Source: an uncultured Oscillospiraceae bacterium
GTDB lineage: Bacteria; Bacillota; Clostridia; Oscillospirales; Acutalibacteraceae
DNA: 64,000 bases
Direction: 5' to 3'
NCBI GenBank assembly: GCA_910589395.1
Contig: CAJUTL010000003.1
Coordinates: 1 to 64,000 of the forward strand
Below are positions 43,817-52,638 of the stretch, piece by piece (the stretch's first letter is position 1; each line of letters starts with the position of its first letter). The notes below the pieces were generated by a model. It had not been told where the DNA came from and did not search any database. It worked only from the letters and a program-made list of their open reading frames with translations. The position numbers and the translations under genes are program-made.

Positions 43817-45901
43817 TCAGAAACGCAGAAGCAATACGCTGTGCGGCGGTATGCACAGAGAGCCGGTCCGCGCCTGCTCCAAAACGTCTTTCTTCTCAAA
43901 AACAGAGGGGGGAAGCACGGTAGCGCTGGAATAGAGCACCGCCTCCCGGCAGGGGCCGTGCTGGGAGAAATCCACCACCTTTTCCTTGCTGAAGGAGGCG
44001 TTCACAACGGTGGCCGTAATCTGCTCTTCCCGGTCGATCGTCACAACAGCTTCCTGCGAGGCGGAGCACAGGCGGTTTCCCGCATGGTATTTCATCAGAG
44101 AAAACACCTGCCCCTGGGCCGTCATGCCGACATGATCCGGATCTACGCAGAGCATTCCCTCATTGACCGCCTGGAAATGGCAGGCAACGGCAATGCCGCT
44201 TTTTTCCGCCTCTTCGATCAAAAGGTGCATGGCCAGCGCGGCGTAAATGCCGTCTGTCACGCTGGAAGGGCGATACCAGGCGTACCAGACGTTCCACTCG
44301 TCCAGAGAGATACGCACATTGGGTTCCAGCCATTGGCGGGATTCCCGAATGAGGGCGCGCATGCGGGAAACAGACGCCAGGCACTCATGGTACTCCTGCT
44401 CTACCTTGGAGAGCTCCGTATAGTTTGGAGCGTGGCCGTAGTAGTGCTGTGAGATCATCTGAGCAATACCGGAAAGGGGGCGCGCGGAAAGCTCCGCCCA
44501 TTCTTTGTTGGGGTAGGGGCCGGAAGAACACAGGCTGAGCTTTGGGGACACCTCCAGCATTTTTCTGCCGTGCTCCAGGGCGGTTTGGCAATACCCGCCG
44601 GGGGTGTTGTCGCCTTCCATATGGCCGTAGCCGAACTCATTGCCCAGGGACCAGAGCTGCACCCGGTAGGGCTCCTCGTACCCGCGCTCCGCTCTGAGCC
44701 GCCCATATTTCGTAGAGCTGTCGCCGTTGCAGTATTCCACCCACGCCGCGTTTTCCTCCGGGGTGTTCCAGCAGGGGTTGATGGTGATGAACGGCTCCGC
44801 GCCGATCTTCCGGCACAGGGCAATAAAATCATCGGTGTTGATCTCATCATAATCATACCCCATGGAGTGGGGCTGTGTTTCCAGGCCGAGATACGATTGG
44901 AGCGGCGCCCGCATATCCACCGGGAGAAGTCCGTCCATCCAGTTATATTCTCCGGCGAAATTGCCACCCGGCCAGCGTAGGACCCGAATTCCCATTTCCG
45001 CCATCGCCTCTACCACGTCCTGGCGCATTCCCCGGAAATTGTCCTTTGGCAAAAGGGAAAGGGCCCCGAAGCAGACAGAGCCTGCCTCCTCCCACCAAAT
45101 GCGCAGGTCCGCGTCCTGGTCGATGGTATTGGGGGTCAGCTCCAGCTCAAAGCGGGTCCATTCCTCCGCTTCCACAGCCATGGTGCGCAGGTCATATACA
45201 AGGTCGCCCGCCCGGTTTGTCAGGGCGGCGGAGAAGGTGACGGGCCCTTTTGTCCGTACCACAGCTCCAAATAAATAGCTTTCCCCCTGCCGAACTCCAA
45301 GGCCGTGCTGCCCCAGGCCCGCCGGCTGTCCTTCATACGGGTTCAAAAGGCTCAGGGAATTGCACTCTGACATGCGCTTCATGTGATACCCTTCTCCGTG
45401 CCGTGTGTAGGGGCGGTCAAATGTAAAGATCGTGTGTTCTCCAATGGGATACCATTCCGCGGCGCAGCCCTTACAGGCGGAAGGATTGCCCGCGAATTTT
45501 CGGTTTCGCAGCATCTGGGCGGACAGCCCTCCCCGAATGCAGGAACGGGTGTGCTCTAAATTGCTGCCGAACAGATAGGGGGATACCATCAGGCTGCCGG
45601 GATCGGCGGGCTTTAGAGAAAGGGGCTGGGTATAATCCTCTTTTTCTCCGCAAGCGCTCATTTCGTCCAGATTGCTGCTGCGGGCGACGTTGAGAAACTC
45701 CCCGCTTAAAATCTCGATAACGCTTACCCGCAGCTCCGCCGCCAGCCGATTGAGCAGGGCGATATCCGGCAGGCTTTTTCCCCGTTCCCATTTGGAGACC
45801 GCCTTGTCGGTAACGTCCAGACGCTGTGCAAGCTGTGCCTGGGTAAGCCCCAGGTTCATCCGCAGCCTGGTGATCAGGCGGCCTGTTTGTGCCATGTTCA
45901 T
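43817..45901 (-). CDS. XRE helix-turn-helix fused to GH51 alpha-L-arabinofuranosidase
   Basis: 694 residues in one frame. Residues 8-66 are a canonical XRE DNA-binding domain (LITRLRMNLGLTQAQLAQRL, VTDKAVSKWERGKSLPDIAL). After a linker of about 35 residues comes a full-length GH51-like enzyme: start VSPYLFGSNLEHTRSCIRGG, RWPGGNFAGEYNW, acid/base Glu422 in WSLGNEFGYG and nucleophile Glu535 in SLDEWNVWY, then a C-terminal beta domain. No signal peptide. The ATG at 45901 has AGGAGA seven bases upstream. Its own promoter carries the block found at the next operon's promoter, so it probably regulates both. Catalysis, sensing or both are possible. Confidence 0.92.
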   Translation of the reverse strand: MNMAQTGRLITRLRMNLGLTQAQLAQRLDVTDKAVSKWERGKSLPDIALLNRLAAELRVSVIEILSGEFLNVARSSNLDEMSACGEKEDYTQPLSLKPADPGSLMVSPYLFGSNLEHTRSCIRGGLSAQMLRNRKFAGNPSACKGCAAEWYPIGEHTIFTFDRPYTRHGEGYHMKRMSECNSLSLLNPYEGQPAGLGQHGLGVRQGESYLFGAVVRTKGPVTFSAALTNRAGDLVYDLRTMAVEAEEWTRFELELTPNTIDQDADLRIWWEEAGSVCFGALSLLPKDNFRGMRQDVVEAMAEMGIRVLRWPGGNFAGEYNWMDGLLPVDMRAPLQSYLGLETQPHSMGYDYDEINTDDFIALCRKIGAEPFITINPCWNTPEENAAWVEYCNGDSSTKYGRLRAERGYEEPYRVQLWSLGNEFGYGHMEGDNTPGGYCQTALEHGRKMLEVSPKLSLCSSGPYPNKEWAELSARPLSGIAQMISQHYYGHAPNYTELSKVEQEYHECLASVSRMRALIRESRQWLEPNVRISLDEWNVWYAWYRPSSVTDGIYAALAMHLLIEEAEKSGIAVACHFQAVNEGMLCVDPDHVGMTAQGQVFSLMKYHAGNRLCSASQEAVVTIDREEQITATVVNASFSKEKVVDFSQHGPCREAVLYSSATVLPPSVFEKKDVLEQARTGSLCIPPHSVLLLRF

Positions 45902-45937
45902 ACAATTTTCTCCTCTCGCTCTTTTTAGCTTGTTTTT

Positions 45938-45982
45938 AGCATAACATAAGCGGAATGGCAGAGCAATCGACCATTGGTTTAC
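45938..45982 (-). promoter_or_regulatory. Promoter of the HTH-GH51 gene with shared operator-like block
   Basis: Minus strand: TTGCTC (45966-45961), 17 bases, TATGCT (45943-45938). The 22-base block at 45961-45982, plus-strand GAGCAATCGAC..GTTTAC, includes the dyad CAAT-CGACC-ATTG. It recurs at 43739-43760 with identical promoter geometry. A site for the XRE domain of the fusion protein is the simplest reading. Confidence 0.7.
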
Positions 45983-46056
45983 CGGCGGTTCCCCGTTAGC
46001 CTGTCCCGAATGTTTCCGGAAAAGCAGGGAGAGATCAATTTTGTGCGGGCGCTGCT

Positions 46057-46102
46057 AAAAAAGCAAGCAGACGAAAAAAAGGCTCTCGTCTGCTTGCTTT
46101 TT
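46057..46102 (-). terminator. Bidirectional terminator after the TetR operon
   Basis: Long stem AAAAAGCAAGCAGACGA / TCGTCTGCTTGCTTTTT with T runs on both strands. It separates the TetR/small-ORF pair from the HTH-GH51 gene, both read leftward. Confidence 0.8.
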
Positions 46103-46141
46103 ATTTTTGTCAGTTTTTCGGGGCGTGCCTGGCGGTTGCCG

Positions 46142-46303
46142 CTATCTTTCGGTTACAGGCGGTGCTTCTATCACGGCGGTTTTCATGATTTGGCCGCTGC
46201 TGCTAAAGTTTTTCAGCTCCAGTTCCGTTTTGACCGCATAGGGGACCGTGATGGTTTCCTGTCCGATAAGATACGCCAGGCTTCCGCATGCTTTGCTCCA
46301 CAA
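46142..46303 (-). CDS. Small ORF behind TetR
   Basis: A 53-codon frame with TTG start at 46303, five bases after AAAGGAGG, just 18 bases behind the TetR stop. The product has a protein-like middle (LAYLIGQETITVPYAVKTEL) and no known family. The same ribosome site could serve a GTG at 46301 in another frame (32 codons, ending at 46203), which looks less protein-like. The strong site and the terminator after it argue that something is translated here. Confidence 0.4.
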   Translation of the reverse strand: MWSKACGSLAYLIGQETITVPYAVKTELELKNFSSSGQIMKTAVIEAPPVTER

Positions 46304-46321
46304 AAACGCCTCCTTTCATGG

Positions 46322-46951
46322 TTATGGAAATGCCTTTGGCATAGGAGGCGTTTCCGACAAGCGCTCCGGAAAAAGATACCCGGAAAGGCCTGTGGTCAGA
46401 AATTGGAACACGGTGTCCTCCGTTTCCCGGGTATTGGGCAATACGCCCTCCACCACATACTTGGCGTACATGACCGTGCTGGTAAGAATATGGTGCCACA
46501 ACAGCTCCTGATTGATTTTCTTCAGGGCTGGGAATATCTTCAGAAAGGCGCGCACCATATCGGCAAAGGTGTTGAAATAGCTGGTATCCCGCTGTTTGTC
46601 GTATTGGTGGAAAAAGGCGCTGTCTCGAAACCGGTGATAAAAGATCGTTTCGTCCGGGTGGGCGATCCAAAACTGAAAGTAAGGCTGCCACAGGCTCCTG
46701 ATCGCTTTCAGCGGAGCTGTGAGCAGAAGGCAGGGATCGAATTCCAGCTTTTCAAAAATCGTGGCAGCCTGCCGGTCCACATAGGTAAAGCACTCCCGCA
46801 TCAGCTGATCCTTGCTGCTGAAATAGCGGTACAGGGCCCCGGGAGAAAGCTCCGCCAGTTCACTGATATTCTGGATCCGCACCCCTTCCAGACCGTACTG
46901 CCGCACGGCCCGCATGGCGGCAATGACAATGCGGGCTCTGGTATTTTCCAC
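46322..46951 (-). CDS. TetR family transcriptional regulator
   Basis: 209 residues. N-terminal TetR helix-turn-helix (IVIAAMRAVRQYGLEGVRIQ, then LAELSPGALYRYFSSKDQLM) and a helical C-terminal ligand domain. The GTG start at 46951 has GGGGAGG eight bases upstream. It is divergent from the GH42 beta-galactosidase gene across 535 bases and may control it; no clear palindrome was found to support this. Confidence 0.87.
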   Translation of the reverse strand: MENTRARIVIAAMRAVRQYGLEGVRIQNISELAELSPGALYRYFSSKDQLMRECFTYVDRQAATIFEKLEFDPCLLLTAPLKAIRSLWQPYFQFWIAHPDETIFYHRFRDSAFFHQYDKQRDTSYFNTFADMVRAFLKIFPALKKINQELLWHHILTSTVMYAKYVVEGVLPNTRETEDTVFQFLTTGLSGYLFPERLSETPPMPKAFP

Positions 46952-47486
46952 TTGAAATTCCTCCCCTTGAGGAAGAACTGAATATGATCAGCGCCTCCTG
47001 GATAGTCAGGCATAGAAAGAATAAATAAATTGTACACGGTTTCCCTTTTCTTGGCAATACCGGCCTGGAATTTTACAAAAGGAAGAGTACACGGAGCATC
47101 TGAGAAGGAAGCCGGATCCTATGGAGAAAATATTCCGCCCAAAAGGGTTTTATAAGGAATTGTGATTTTCCCTTGATAGTTTTCCTGTTTTTGACAGTTA
47201 TTGTGGCTCTTGACGATTTCGGCGGGGGCATAGTTAAATGTGGGGGGTCTATCAATACAAGCGCTGTGACAGCATAATGGGTACGGCGCGGAAAAGGCGG
47301 ATCGGGGGTTCCTATAATGAAGGCCCCGATTCGCCTTTTCCTTGCAATTTTTTGCTTCTATGCTATACTGAAACGAAGGAAGGACGAAATGGCTTTGCGG
47401 GTGGTGTAAAGGGAATTGCCTTGTCACAAAAACCTTCAAACCGCCTGCCGTCCTTCTATTGCTGATATTTTTGGGAGGCTGTCGCA
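46952..47486. promoter_or_regulatory. TetR/GH42 intergenic region: hairpin and GH42 promoter
   Basis: No gene seen. A strong imperfect hairpin GGAAAAGGCGGATCGGGG / CCCCGATTCGCCTTTTCC occupies about 47291-47343 and is followed by CTTGCAATTTTTT; it could end transcripts from the left. Then TTGCAA (47342-47347), 16 bases and TATACT (47364-47369) form a plausible promoter with a leader of about 110 bases to the GH42 start. TTGACA and TTGACG also occur near 47196 and 47213 without good -10 partners. No riboswitch was recognised. Confidence 0.45.
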
Positions 47487-49535
47487 ATGAAAAAATCCAT
47501 TCGACTGGAGCACTTGACCTTGGGCGTGTGCTATTATCCGGAGCATTGGCCGGAAAGCATGTGGGCGGAGGATCTGGACAGAATGCTTGCCGCCGGTATC
47601 ACCGTCTGCCGGGTGGCGGAATTCGCCTGGAGCAAATTTGAAAAAACCGAGGGCGTATTCACCTTTGATTTTTTCGACCGCTTTTTGGATCTGGCGGCGG
47701 AAAAGGGCATGAAGGTGATCTTCTGCACCCCCACGGCCACGCCGCCTGCCTGGCTGACGGAAAAGTACCCGGAGGTACTAAACGCACTGCCGGACGGCAC
47801 CCTGGTTCGCCACGGAATGCGCTGCCACTGTAACCATACCTCTCCGGTCTTTCTGAAGCTCTGCGCCCGGGTGGTGGAACAGATCGCCGCCCATTACGGC
47901 CAGCACCCGGCCATCATCGGCTGGCAGATCGATAATGAAATCAACTGCGAAACGAGCCAGTACTATTCGGAAAGCGATTCTCTGGGGTTTCGGGCGTATC
48001 TGAAACGGAAATTCGGCACCCTGGAAAAGCTGAACGAGGCCATGGGCACGGTGTTCTGGAACCAGGAATATACCGATTGGGACGAGATTTTTGTAGCCCG
48101 GCCCACCCTGGCGGATTCCCCCAATCCACATCTTTTGCTGGAGCAGAAAAAATTTGTTTCGGAAAGCGCCATTGCCTTTTTTAAGCTTCAGGCGGATATT
48201 TTGAAAAAGCACCGGAAGCCGGAGGATTTTATCACCACGAACGGCATGTTCGGCCATTTGGATTATCTGGAGCTGAACCGCCGGGCGCTGGATTTTATCA
48301 CCTATGACAGCTACCCGAATTTCGCCTATGCCATGGGCACGGGCACAAACGCCAACGCCTCCGCCGCGGGGAAGCTGAAGGACCGCTCCAGCGGCTTAAG
48401 CCTTTCCCGGGTGCGCTCCGTTTCCCCCAATTTCGGCATTATGGAGCAGCAGTCCGGCGGGGGAGGGTGGCAGACCAGGCTGACCCAGCCCGCGCCCCTG
48501 CCGGGCCAGCTGCGGCTTTGGGCTTATCAGTCCATTGCCCACGGTGCGGATTTTATCAGCTTCTTCCGGTGGCGCACCTGCACGGTGGGAACGGAGATCT
48601 ATTGGAACGGCATTCTGCCCTGGGATAACCGGGACAGCCGCCAGCTGGAGGAGGTCAAACGGCTGCGGCGGGAGCTGGAGAACCTTTCTACTCTGGCAGG
48701 TGGCAAATACCGGGCAAAGATGGCGGTGGGCTATCATTACCAGTCCGAATGGGACGGGGAAGGGGACGTGTTCCATGGCCCCCTGAGCGGCCCTTCCGTA
48801 ATGAACTGGTTCTATGCCTGCCAGGTCAGCCATACGCCCATGGACCTGCTGTGCCTGGACCGGGAGCTGACGCTGGAAGAGCTGCAAGCCTATGAGCTGC
48901 TGGTGCTTCCCCATATCGCGCTGCTGCCGAAGAGCTTGTGTGAGCTGTTGGAGACCTATATTTCCCAGGGCGGCAAGGTGATTTTCGGTGCGCGAACCGG
49001 CTTTAAGGACGAATTCGGCCGCTGCCCCATGGCCCCCGCGCCGGGCGCCGCCGCAAGGCTGGTGGGCGGCACGGTACGGGAGTATACCCTGGTTCCGGAG
49101 GATCGTTCCGCCTCTGTCGCCCTGTTCGGAGAGGAGGTTCCCATGCCCCTGCTCCACGAAATTCTGGAAGCGGAGGACGGCGAGGTTCTGGCCCGCTATC
49201 ATGGCTCCTGGTACGATGGCAGCCCCGCCGTGCTGCGCAAGCCCACTGGGAAGGGGGAGGCCCTCTATTTCGGCGCGGCCTTCTCCGAGGAAGCAGCCTT
49301 TGCCCTGCTTCGCCACGCGGGCCTGACAGAGGCCTGCGCCGACGCGCTGATGCTGCCCCCGGAGATCGAATATGCTCTCAGAGAAAAAGACGGTCATGCC
49401 TGCCGGTTTCTCCTGAACTACACGGAAAAGCCCCAGCCTTTCCTGTGCAAAAAGCCCCTTACCGACCTGCTCACCGGAGAACAGCACAACGGTGAAACCG
49501 TCCTGCCGCCCTTCGGAGTGATGGCGCTTGCTTAG
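47487..49535 (+). CDS. GH42 beta-galactosidase
   Basis: 682 residues of glycoside hydrolase family 42: GVCYYPEHWPESMWAEDLDR, TPTATPPAWL, acid/base Glu151 in GWQIDNEINCE and nucleophile Glu320 in FGIMEQQSGGGGW, then the trimerisation and C-terminal beta domains (PHIALLPKSLCELLETYI). It has no signal peptide, so it acts on imported galactosides or possibly alpha-L-arabinopyranosides. GGGAGG precedes the ATG. Single gene; divergent TetR may regulate it. Confidence 0.94.
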   Translation: MKKSIRLEHLTLGVCYYPEHWPESMWAEDLDRMLAAGITVCRVAEFAWSKFEKTEGVFTFDFFDRFLDLAAEKGMKVIFCTPTATPPAWLTEKYPEVLNALPDGTLVRHGMRCHCNHTSPVFLKLCARVVEQIAAHYGQHPAIIGWQIDNEINCETSQYYSESDSLGFRAYLKRKFGTLEKLNEAMGTVFWNQEYTDWDEIFVARPTLADSPNPHLLLEQKKFVSESAIAFFKLQADILKKHRKPEDFITTNGMFGHLDYLELNRRALDFITYDSYPNFAYAMGTGTNANASAAGKLKDRSSGLSLSRVRSVSPNFGIMEQQSGGGGWQTRLTQPAPLPGQLRLWAYQSIAHGADFISFFRWRTCTVGTEIYWNGILPWDNRDSRQLEEVKRLRRELENLSTLAGGKYRAKMAVGYHYQSEWDGEGDVFHGPLSGPSVMNWFYACQVSHTPMDLLCLDRELTLEELQAYELLVLPHIALLPKSLCELLETYISQGGKVIFGARTGFKDEFGRCPMAPAPGAAARLVGGTVREYTLVPEDRSASVALFGEEVPMPLLHEILEAEDGEVLARYHGSWYDGSPAVLRKPTGKGEALYFGAAFSEEAAFALLRHAGLTEACADALMLPPEIEYALREKDGHACRFLLNYTEKPQPFLCKKPLTDLLTGEQHNGETVLPPFGVMALA

Positions 49536-49539
49536 ATGC

Positions 49540-50110
49540 TGGGCGGTGGCGGCGCGATAAAATGAGCAATTAGCAATAAGGAACGAGCAATGATAAAGGG
49601 CAAGAGCCCAAGCGCCGCAAGCAGCACAGGCGTTGTTGCCAATGCAGGATAAATAGGAATTTGTAGGGCTAATAAATAGCACTAATCCCTTGCCTCCCCT
49701 GAGAAGGGGAAATCTGCTCTTTGAGCAGATTTCGGTGCGGCCGTAAGGTTATCGGAGGGAGTCTGGCTCGCTGGAAGATCTCATAAAACCTGCATTTCGC
49801 ACCTTCCCAGCCAGAATTCCTCAGTCATGCTAACGCATGACAGCTTTCTCCGCTTCGCTCCGGTCGGTGCTGGTCTCCACCGGAGACCAGCACCCCTTAC
49901 TCGCGCAGGTGGCTCCTAAGGGCGTTAAACTCTAATTGATCGAATTTCTTGCCATCGGGTAAAAACTTCTCTGAAACAACCCCGCCGAGATCGCCTTGTT
50001 TTGCGATCCTCGCCGTACTTTTTCGGCGCAACCTTAAATTTCGGTTCAGCCACCCTGAATAAGCGCGAAAGCGCAAAATTGTGATAGCCGCAAAGCGATC
50101 ATCACAGCCG
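49540..50110. repeat. Non-coding repeat-rich region
   Basis: No gene. It includes a GAGCAAT-rich stretch (49563-49595), CCTCCCCTGAGAAGGGG (a palindromic repeat near 49695), TCAGTCATGCTAACGCATGAC (split by a 3-base loop, near 49831) and a perfect 13-bp hairpin GGTGCTGGTCTCC / GGAGACCAGCACC (49866-49894). These resemble the dispersed intergenic repeats common in clostridial genomes. The GGTCTCC/GGAGACC hairpin also occurs inside relic copy C at 9976-9992. Confidence 0.5.
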
Positions 50111-50141
50111 TGAATTGTGCGGTGTTGCCTTTATTCAAAGA

Positions 50142-50200
50142 AACAGGAAACAGCCCTGTGCGAAAAGAAGCTCCGCACAAGGCTGTTTCCTGTTTCTATT
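50142..50200 (-). terminator. Long inverted repeat at the end of the glycoside operon
   Basis: GAAACAGGAAACAGCC with inner TGTGCG pairs with CGCACA and GGCTGTTTCCTGTTTC around a short loop, one mismatch in total. It lies just behind the stop of the leftward oxidoreductase gene. The T run is short, so termination is likely but not certain. Confidence 0.6.
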
Positions 50201-50225
50201 TAGGAGAAGACAAGTAGTGATCAGA

Positions 50226-51329
50226 TTACAAAACGACTTCCTTGCCGGTTTCGGCAGATCGGTAAATAGCTTCCAGAATTTGTGTGACTACAAAGGCCTG
50301 TTCGGGTTTTACGCAGGGCTCGGTATCGTTTAGAATGGCGTTCAGCCACTGTTCGGCTTCGAGAACGCCCGGGGCAGAGGTTCCGCCTTCAAAGTAGGCG
50401 ACCGCGCCGCCGCCCGCGATCTCTTCGTTCATCAAATGGCCGTGGCGGCCCCGGTTGTAGACCAGCTTATCCTGCTGATAGCTCATGCCTGAATAGATCT
50501 CCGCGCCGGCCCTGGTGCCGCACAGGGTGGTGCTGGCTTCTCTGGATTCGGAAAGATTGATGGCCCAGGAGGCCTCCAGATTGATGGTGGTTCCGTTTTT
50601 CATTTTGATAAAGCCCATGGCGCTGTCCTCTACCTCATAGGTATCGGGGTCCCAGGGCCCGAAGAGGTTGCCTTCGACGGCCTGCTGCAAATGTCCCAGC
50701 TTGTAGAACACGCTGCCCAAAACGCGATCCGGCTCGTAATTCTCCATCATCCACAGCGTAAGATCCAATGCGTGGGTGCCAATATCGATCAACGGCCCGC
50801 CGCCCTGCAGGGCCTTATTTGGGAATACGCCCCAGGTGGGAACAGCCCGGCGGCGAACGGCGTGGGCCTTGCCATAGTAGATTTCGCCCAGCTCTCCGGC
50901 TTCACAGGCCTTCTTCAAATTCTGTACCTCCGGGCGGAAACGGTTCTGATAGCCGATGGTGAATTTTTTGCCGGATTTTTTCCAGGCCTCCATCATTTTT
51001 TTCGCATCGGCGCTGGTGGCGGCCATGGGCTTTTCGCACAGTACGTGTTTCCCAGCCTCAAAGGCGTGTACGGTGATCTCGCAATGGGCCACGTTGGGGG
51101 TGAGCACATGGACCACATCGATAGACGGATCCTTCAGCAGCTCTTGGTGATCTGTGTAAACCGTCGCGCCGGGTGCGCCGTATTCCTTACAGGCCTTTTC
51201 CGCCCGCTCTCTGATGATATCGCAGAATGCCACAAGCTCGCATTTGTCGCTGTTGGCCTTCAGGGAGGGGAGATGCTTCTGGTTGGCAATGCCCCCGCAT
51301 CCGATCAGGCCGATTTTTAACTTTTTCAT
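50226..51329 (-). CDS. Gfo/Idh/MocA oxidoreductase, DgpA-like
   Basis: 367 residues. Rossmann part KIGLIGCGGIANQKHLPSL, family motif CEKPMAATSADAKKMMEAW, and substrate-domain blocks YQNRFRPEVQNLKK, AHAVRRRAVPTWGVF and GGGPLIDIGTHALDLTLWM. This subgroup as I recall it includes DgpA, which oxidises the 3-hydroxyl of the glucose of puerarin before carbon-carbon cleavage. Last gene of the operon that also holds the DUF6379/TIM-barrel pair. The role in C-glycoside oxidation is inferred from context and resemblance. Confidence 0.85.
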   Translation of the reverse strand: MKKLKIGLIGCGGIANQKHLPSLKANSDKCELVAFCDIIRERAEKACKEYGAPGATVYTDHQELLKDPSIDVVHVLTPNVAHCEITVHAFEAGKHVLCEKPMAATSADAKKMMEAWKKSGKKFTIGYQNRFRPEVQNLKKACEAGELGEIYYGKAHAVRRRAVPTWGVFPNKALQGGGPLIDIGTHALDLTLWMMENYEPDRVLGSVFYKLGHLQQAVEGNLFGPWDPDTYEVEDSAMGFIKMKNGTTINLEASWAINLSESREASTTLCGTRAGAEIYSGMSYQQDKLVYNRGRHGHLMNEEIAGGGAVAYFEGGTSAPGVLEAEQWLNAILNDTEPCVKPEQAFVVTQILEAIYRSAETGKEVVL

Positions 51330-51378
51330 GTTACGATTCCTTTCTGTAAATCCTGATTCTGTTACCGGATCTTGATTA

Positions 51379-52611
51379 TCAATCGTCCAATACGCGTTCC
51401 TGGCAGGTTACGGAAAAAGCCGTGGCGGCCAGCGGCTCGGGCCTTTGGCAGCGCGTGGTCATTTCATAGACCTTTCCTGTTTTGCAGCATTCCTGAATGG
51501 CGTCTATCACCTCCACCGCGTGCAGGCCGATATCCGCGTGGCACCGAGGCCGCCTGTCGTTTAGCAGCGCGTAGCACATATCTGCCAGGCCAACTCCTCG
51601 GGAGGATTCATAAAAGCCGTGCAGCAAGGGCAGTTCTACCGATTGCTCCGGGTTCCATTCTCCCAGCTGCTGGCTGTCGGTATCGTTGGGGTCTCCTCTT
51701 CTCGGCGCGGGCTTTCCCAGCAAATTGGGATCCGGCTTCGCGCCGGGCCGGGTCACGACCAGCGTATCTGTAAACATATTGGGATCTCCCAGCTGTAAAT
51801 ATCCCTGGGTACCGCCCACGTTAAAGGCATGGCTGGTATAGGTGTCGGAAGAAATGTTGAAGGTGCCCAGCATGCCGTTTTCAAATTCCAGCGCCGCCAG
51901 CAGGGTGGTGGGGGTGTTTACCTCAAAGATCTCTCCGTATTTGGGGTGCTTGGGGTTTTCAAAAACTCTTTGGGGGAACAGATTGCCGCCGAACCCGGCC
52001 ACCCGCTTGATCGAGCCGAACAGGTTGATCATTTCATGCAGGTAATAGCCGCCCAGATCAAAGGGGAAGCCCCCGCCGTAATGCAGCGGGAAAAAGAAGT
52101 GCCGGGGCTTGGTATCGAAGAAGGGGGATTCCGGGTTATAGTGGCGGGAGACCTGGGCGTGTACCGTAAGGGGTCTGCCGATGATGCCATCGTCTATGTA
52201 TTTTCGGGCAGACTGCTCCCAGGCGCCCAGAAAAGTGTCCGGGGCAGTGGTATACAGCAGTCCCTTTTCCTGGGCCAGATCATACAGCATCTTCGCGTCG
52301 GCAAAGGTAGGAGCCATCATCTTCTCGCAGTATACATGCTTACCGTGCTCGAAAGCAGCCTTGGTGATCTCCACGTGAGATTCGGGATAGGTCAGGTTCA
52401 CCACGATCTCAATTTCCGGGTCCTCCATCAGATCCTTTACGCTCATGGCCTTTACGCCGGGGTAATGCTCTTCGATCCACTTCGCCCGGGATCCTATTTG
52501 ATCCGCACAGGCAACCACGTCGATCACTTCAAACTTATTTACCATGTTATCCATGTAGGTTCCCTTGCAGATCCCTCCGCAGCCTACAACGCCAACCTTT
52601 ACTTTTCTCAT
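51379..52611 (-). CDS. Gfo/Idh/MocA family oxidoreductase
   Basis: 410 residues. Start VKVGVVGCGGICKGTYMDNM, CEKMMAPTFADAKMLYDLA (Met replaces the usual Pro after the catalytic Lys) and FPLHYGGGFPFDLGGYYLHE in the substrate domain. Longer than the neighbour and only distantly related to it, so it probably handles a different step or sugar. It sits between the TIM-barrel gene and the DgpA-like gene with short gaps. Confidence 0.88.
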   Translation of the reverse strand: MRKVKVGVVGCGGICKGTYMDNMVNKFEVIDVVACADQIGSRAKWIEEHYPGVKAMSVKDLMEDPEIEIVVNLTYPESHVEITKAAFEHGKHVYCEKMMAPTFADAKMLYDLAQEKGLLYTTAPDTFLGAWEQSARKYIDDGIIGRPLTVHAQVSRHYNPESPFFDTKPRHFFFPLHYGGGFPFDLGGYYLHEMINLFGSIKRVAGFGGNLFPQRVFENPKHPKYGEIFEVNTPTTLLAALEFENGMLGTFNISSDTYTSHAFNVGGTQGYLQLGDPNMFTDTLVVTRPGAKPDPNLLGKPAPRRGDPNDTDSQQLGEWNPEQSVELPLLHGFYESSRGVGLADMCYALLNDRRPRCHADIGLHAVEVIDAIQECCKTGKVYEMTTRCQRPEPLAATAFSVTCQERVLDD

Positions 52612-52638
52612 GTTTTCGCTTCCTTTCTGTCTGTTTCC

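Noticed and set aside
43817-45901. HTH-GH51 fusion as an assembly or frameshift artefact
   Set aside because: Both domains are complete, joined in one frame by a normal linker. The gene has a proper ribosome site, and its promoter shares a block with the importer promoter, as expected for a real regulator.
46952-47486. Riboswitch or T-box in the long leader of the GH42 gene
   Set aside because: One strong terminator-like hairpin is present but no conserved core of a known riboswitch class was recognised.
49540-50110. CRISPR array
   Set aside because: The repeats here are palindromic and irregularly spaced with no constant repeat/spacer periodicity; no cas genes occur in the window.
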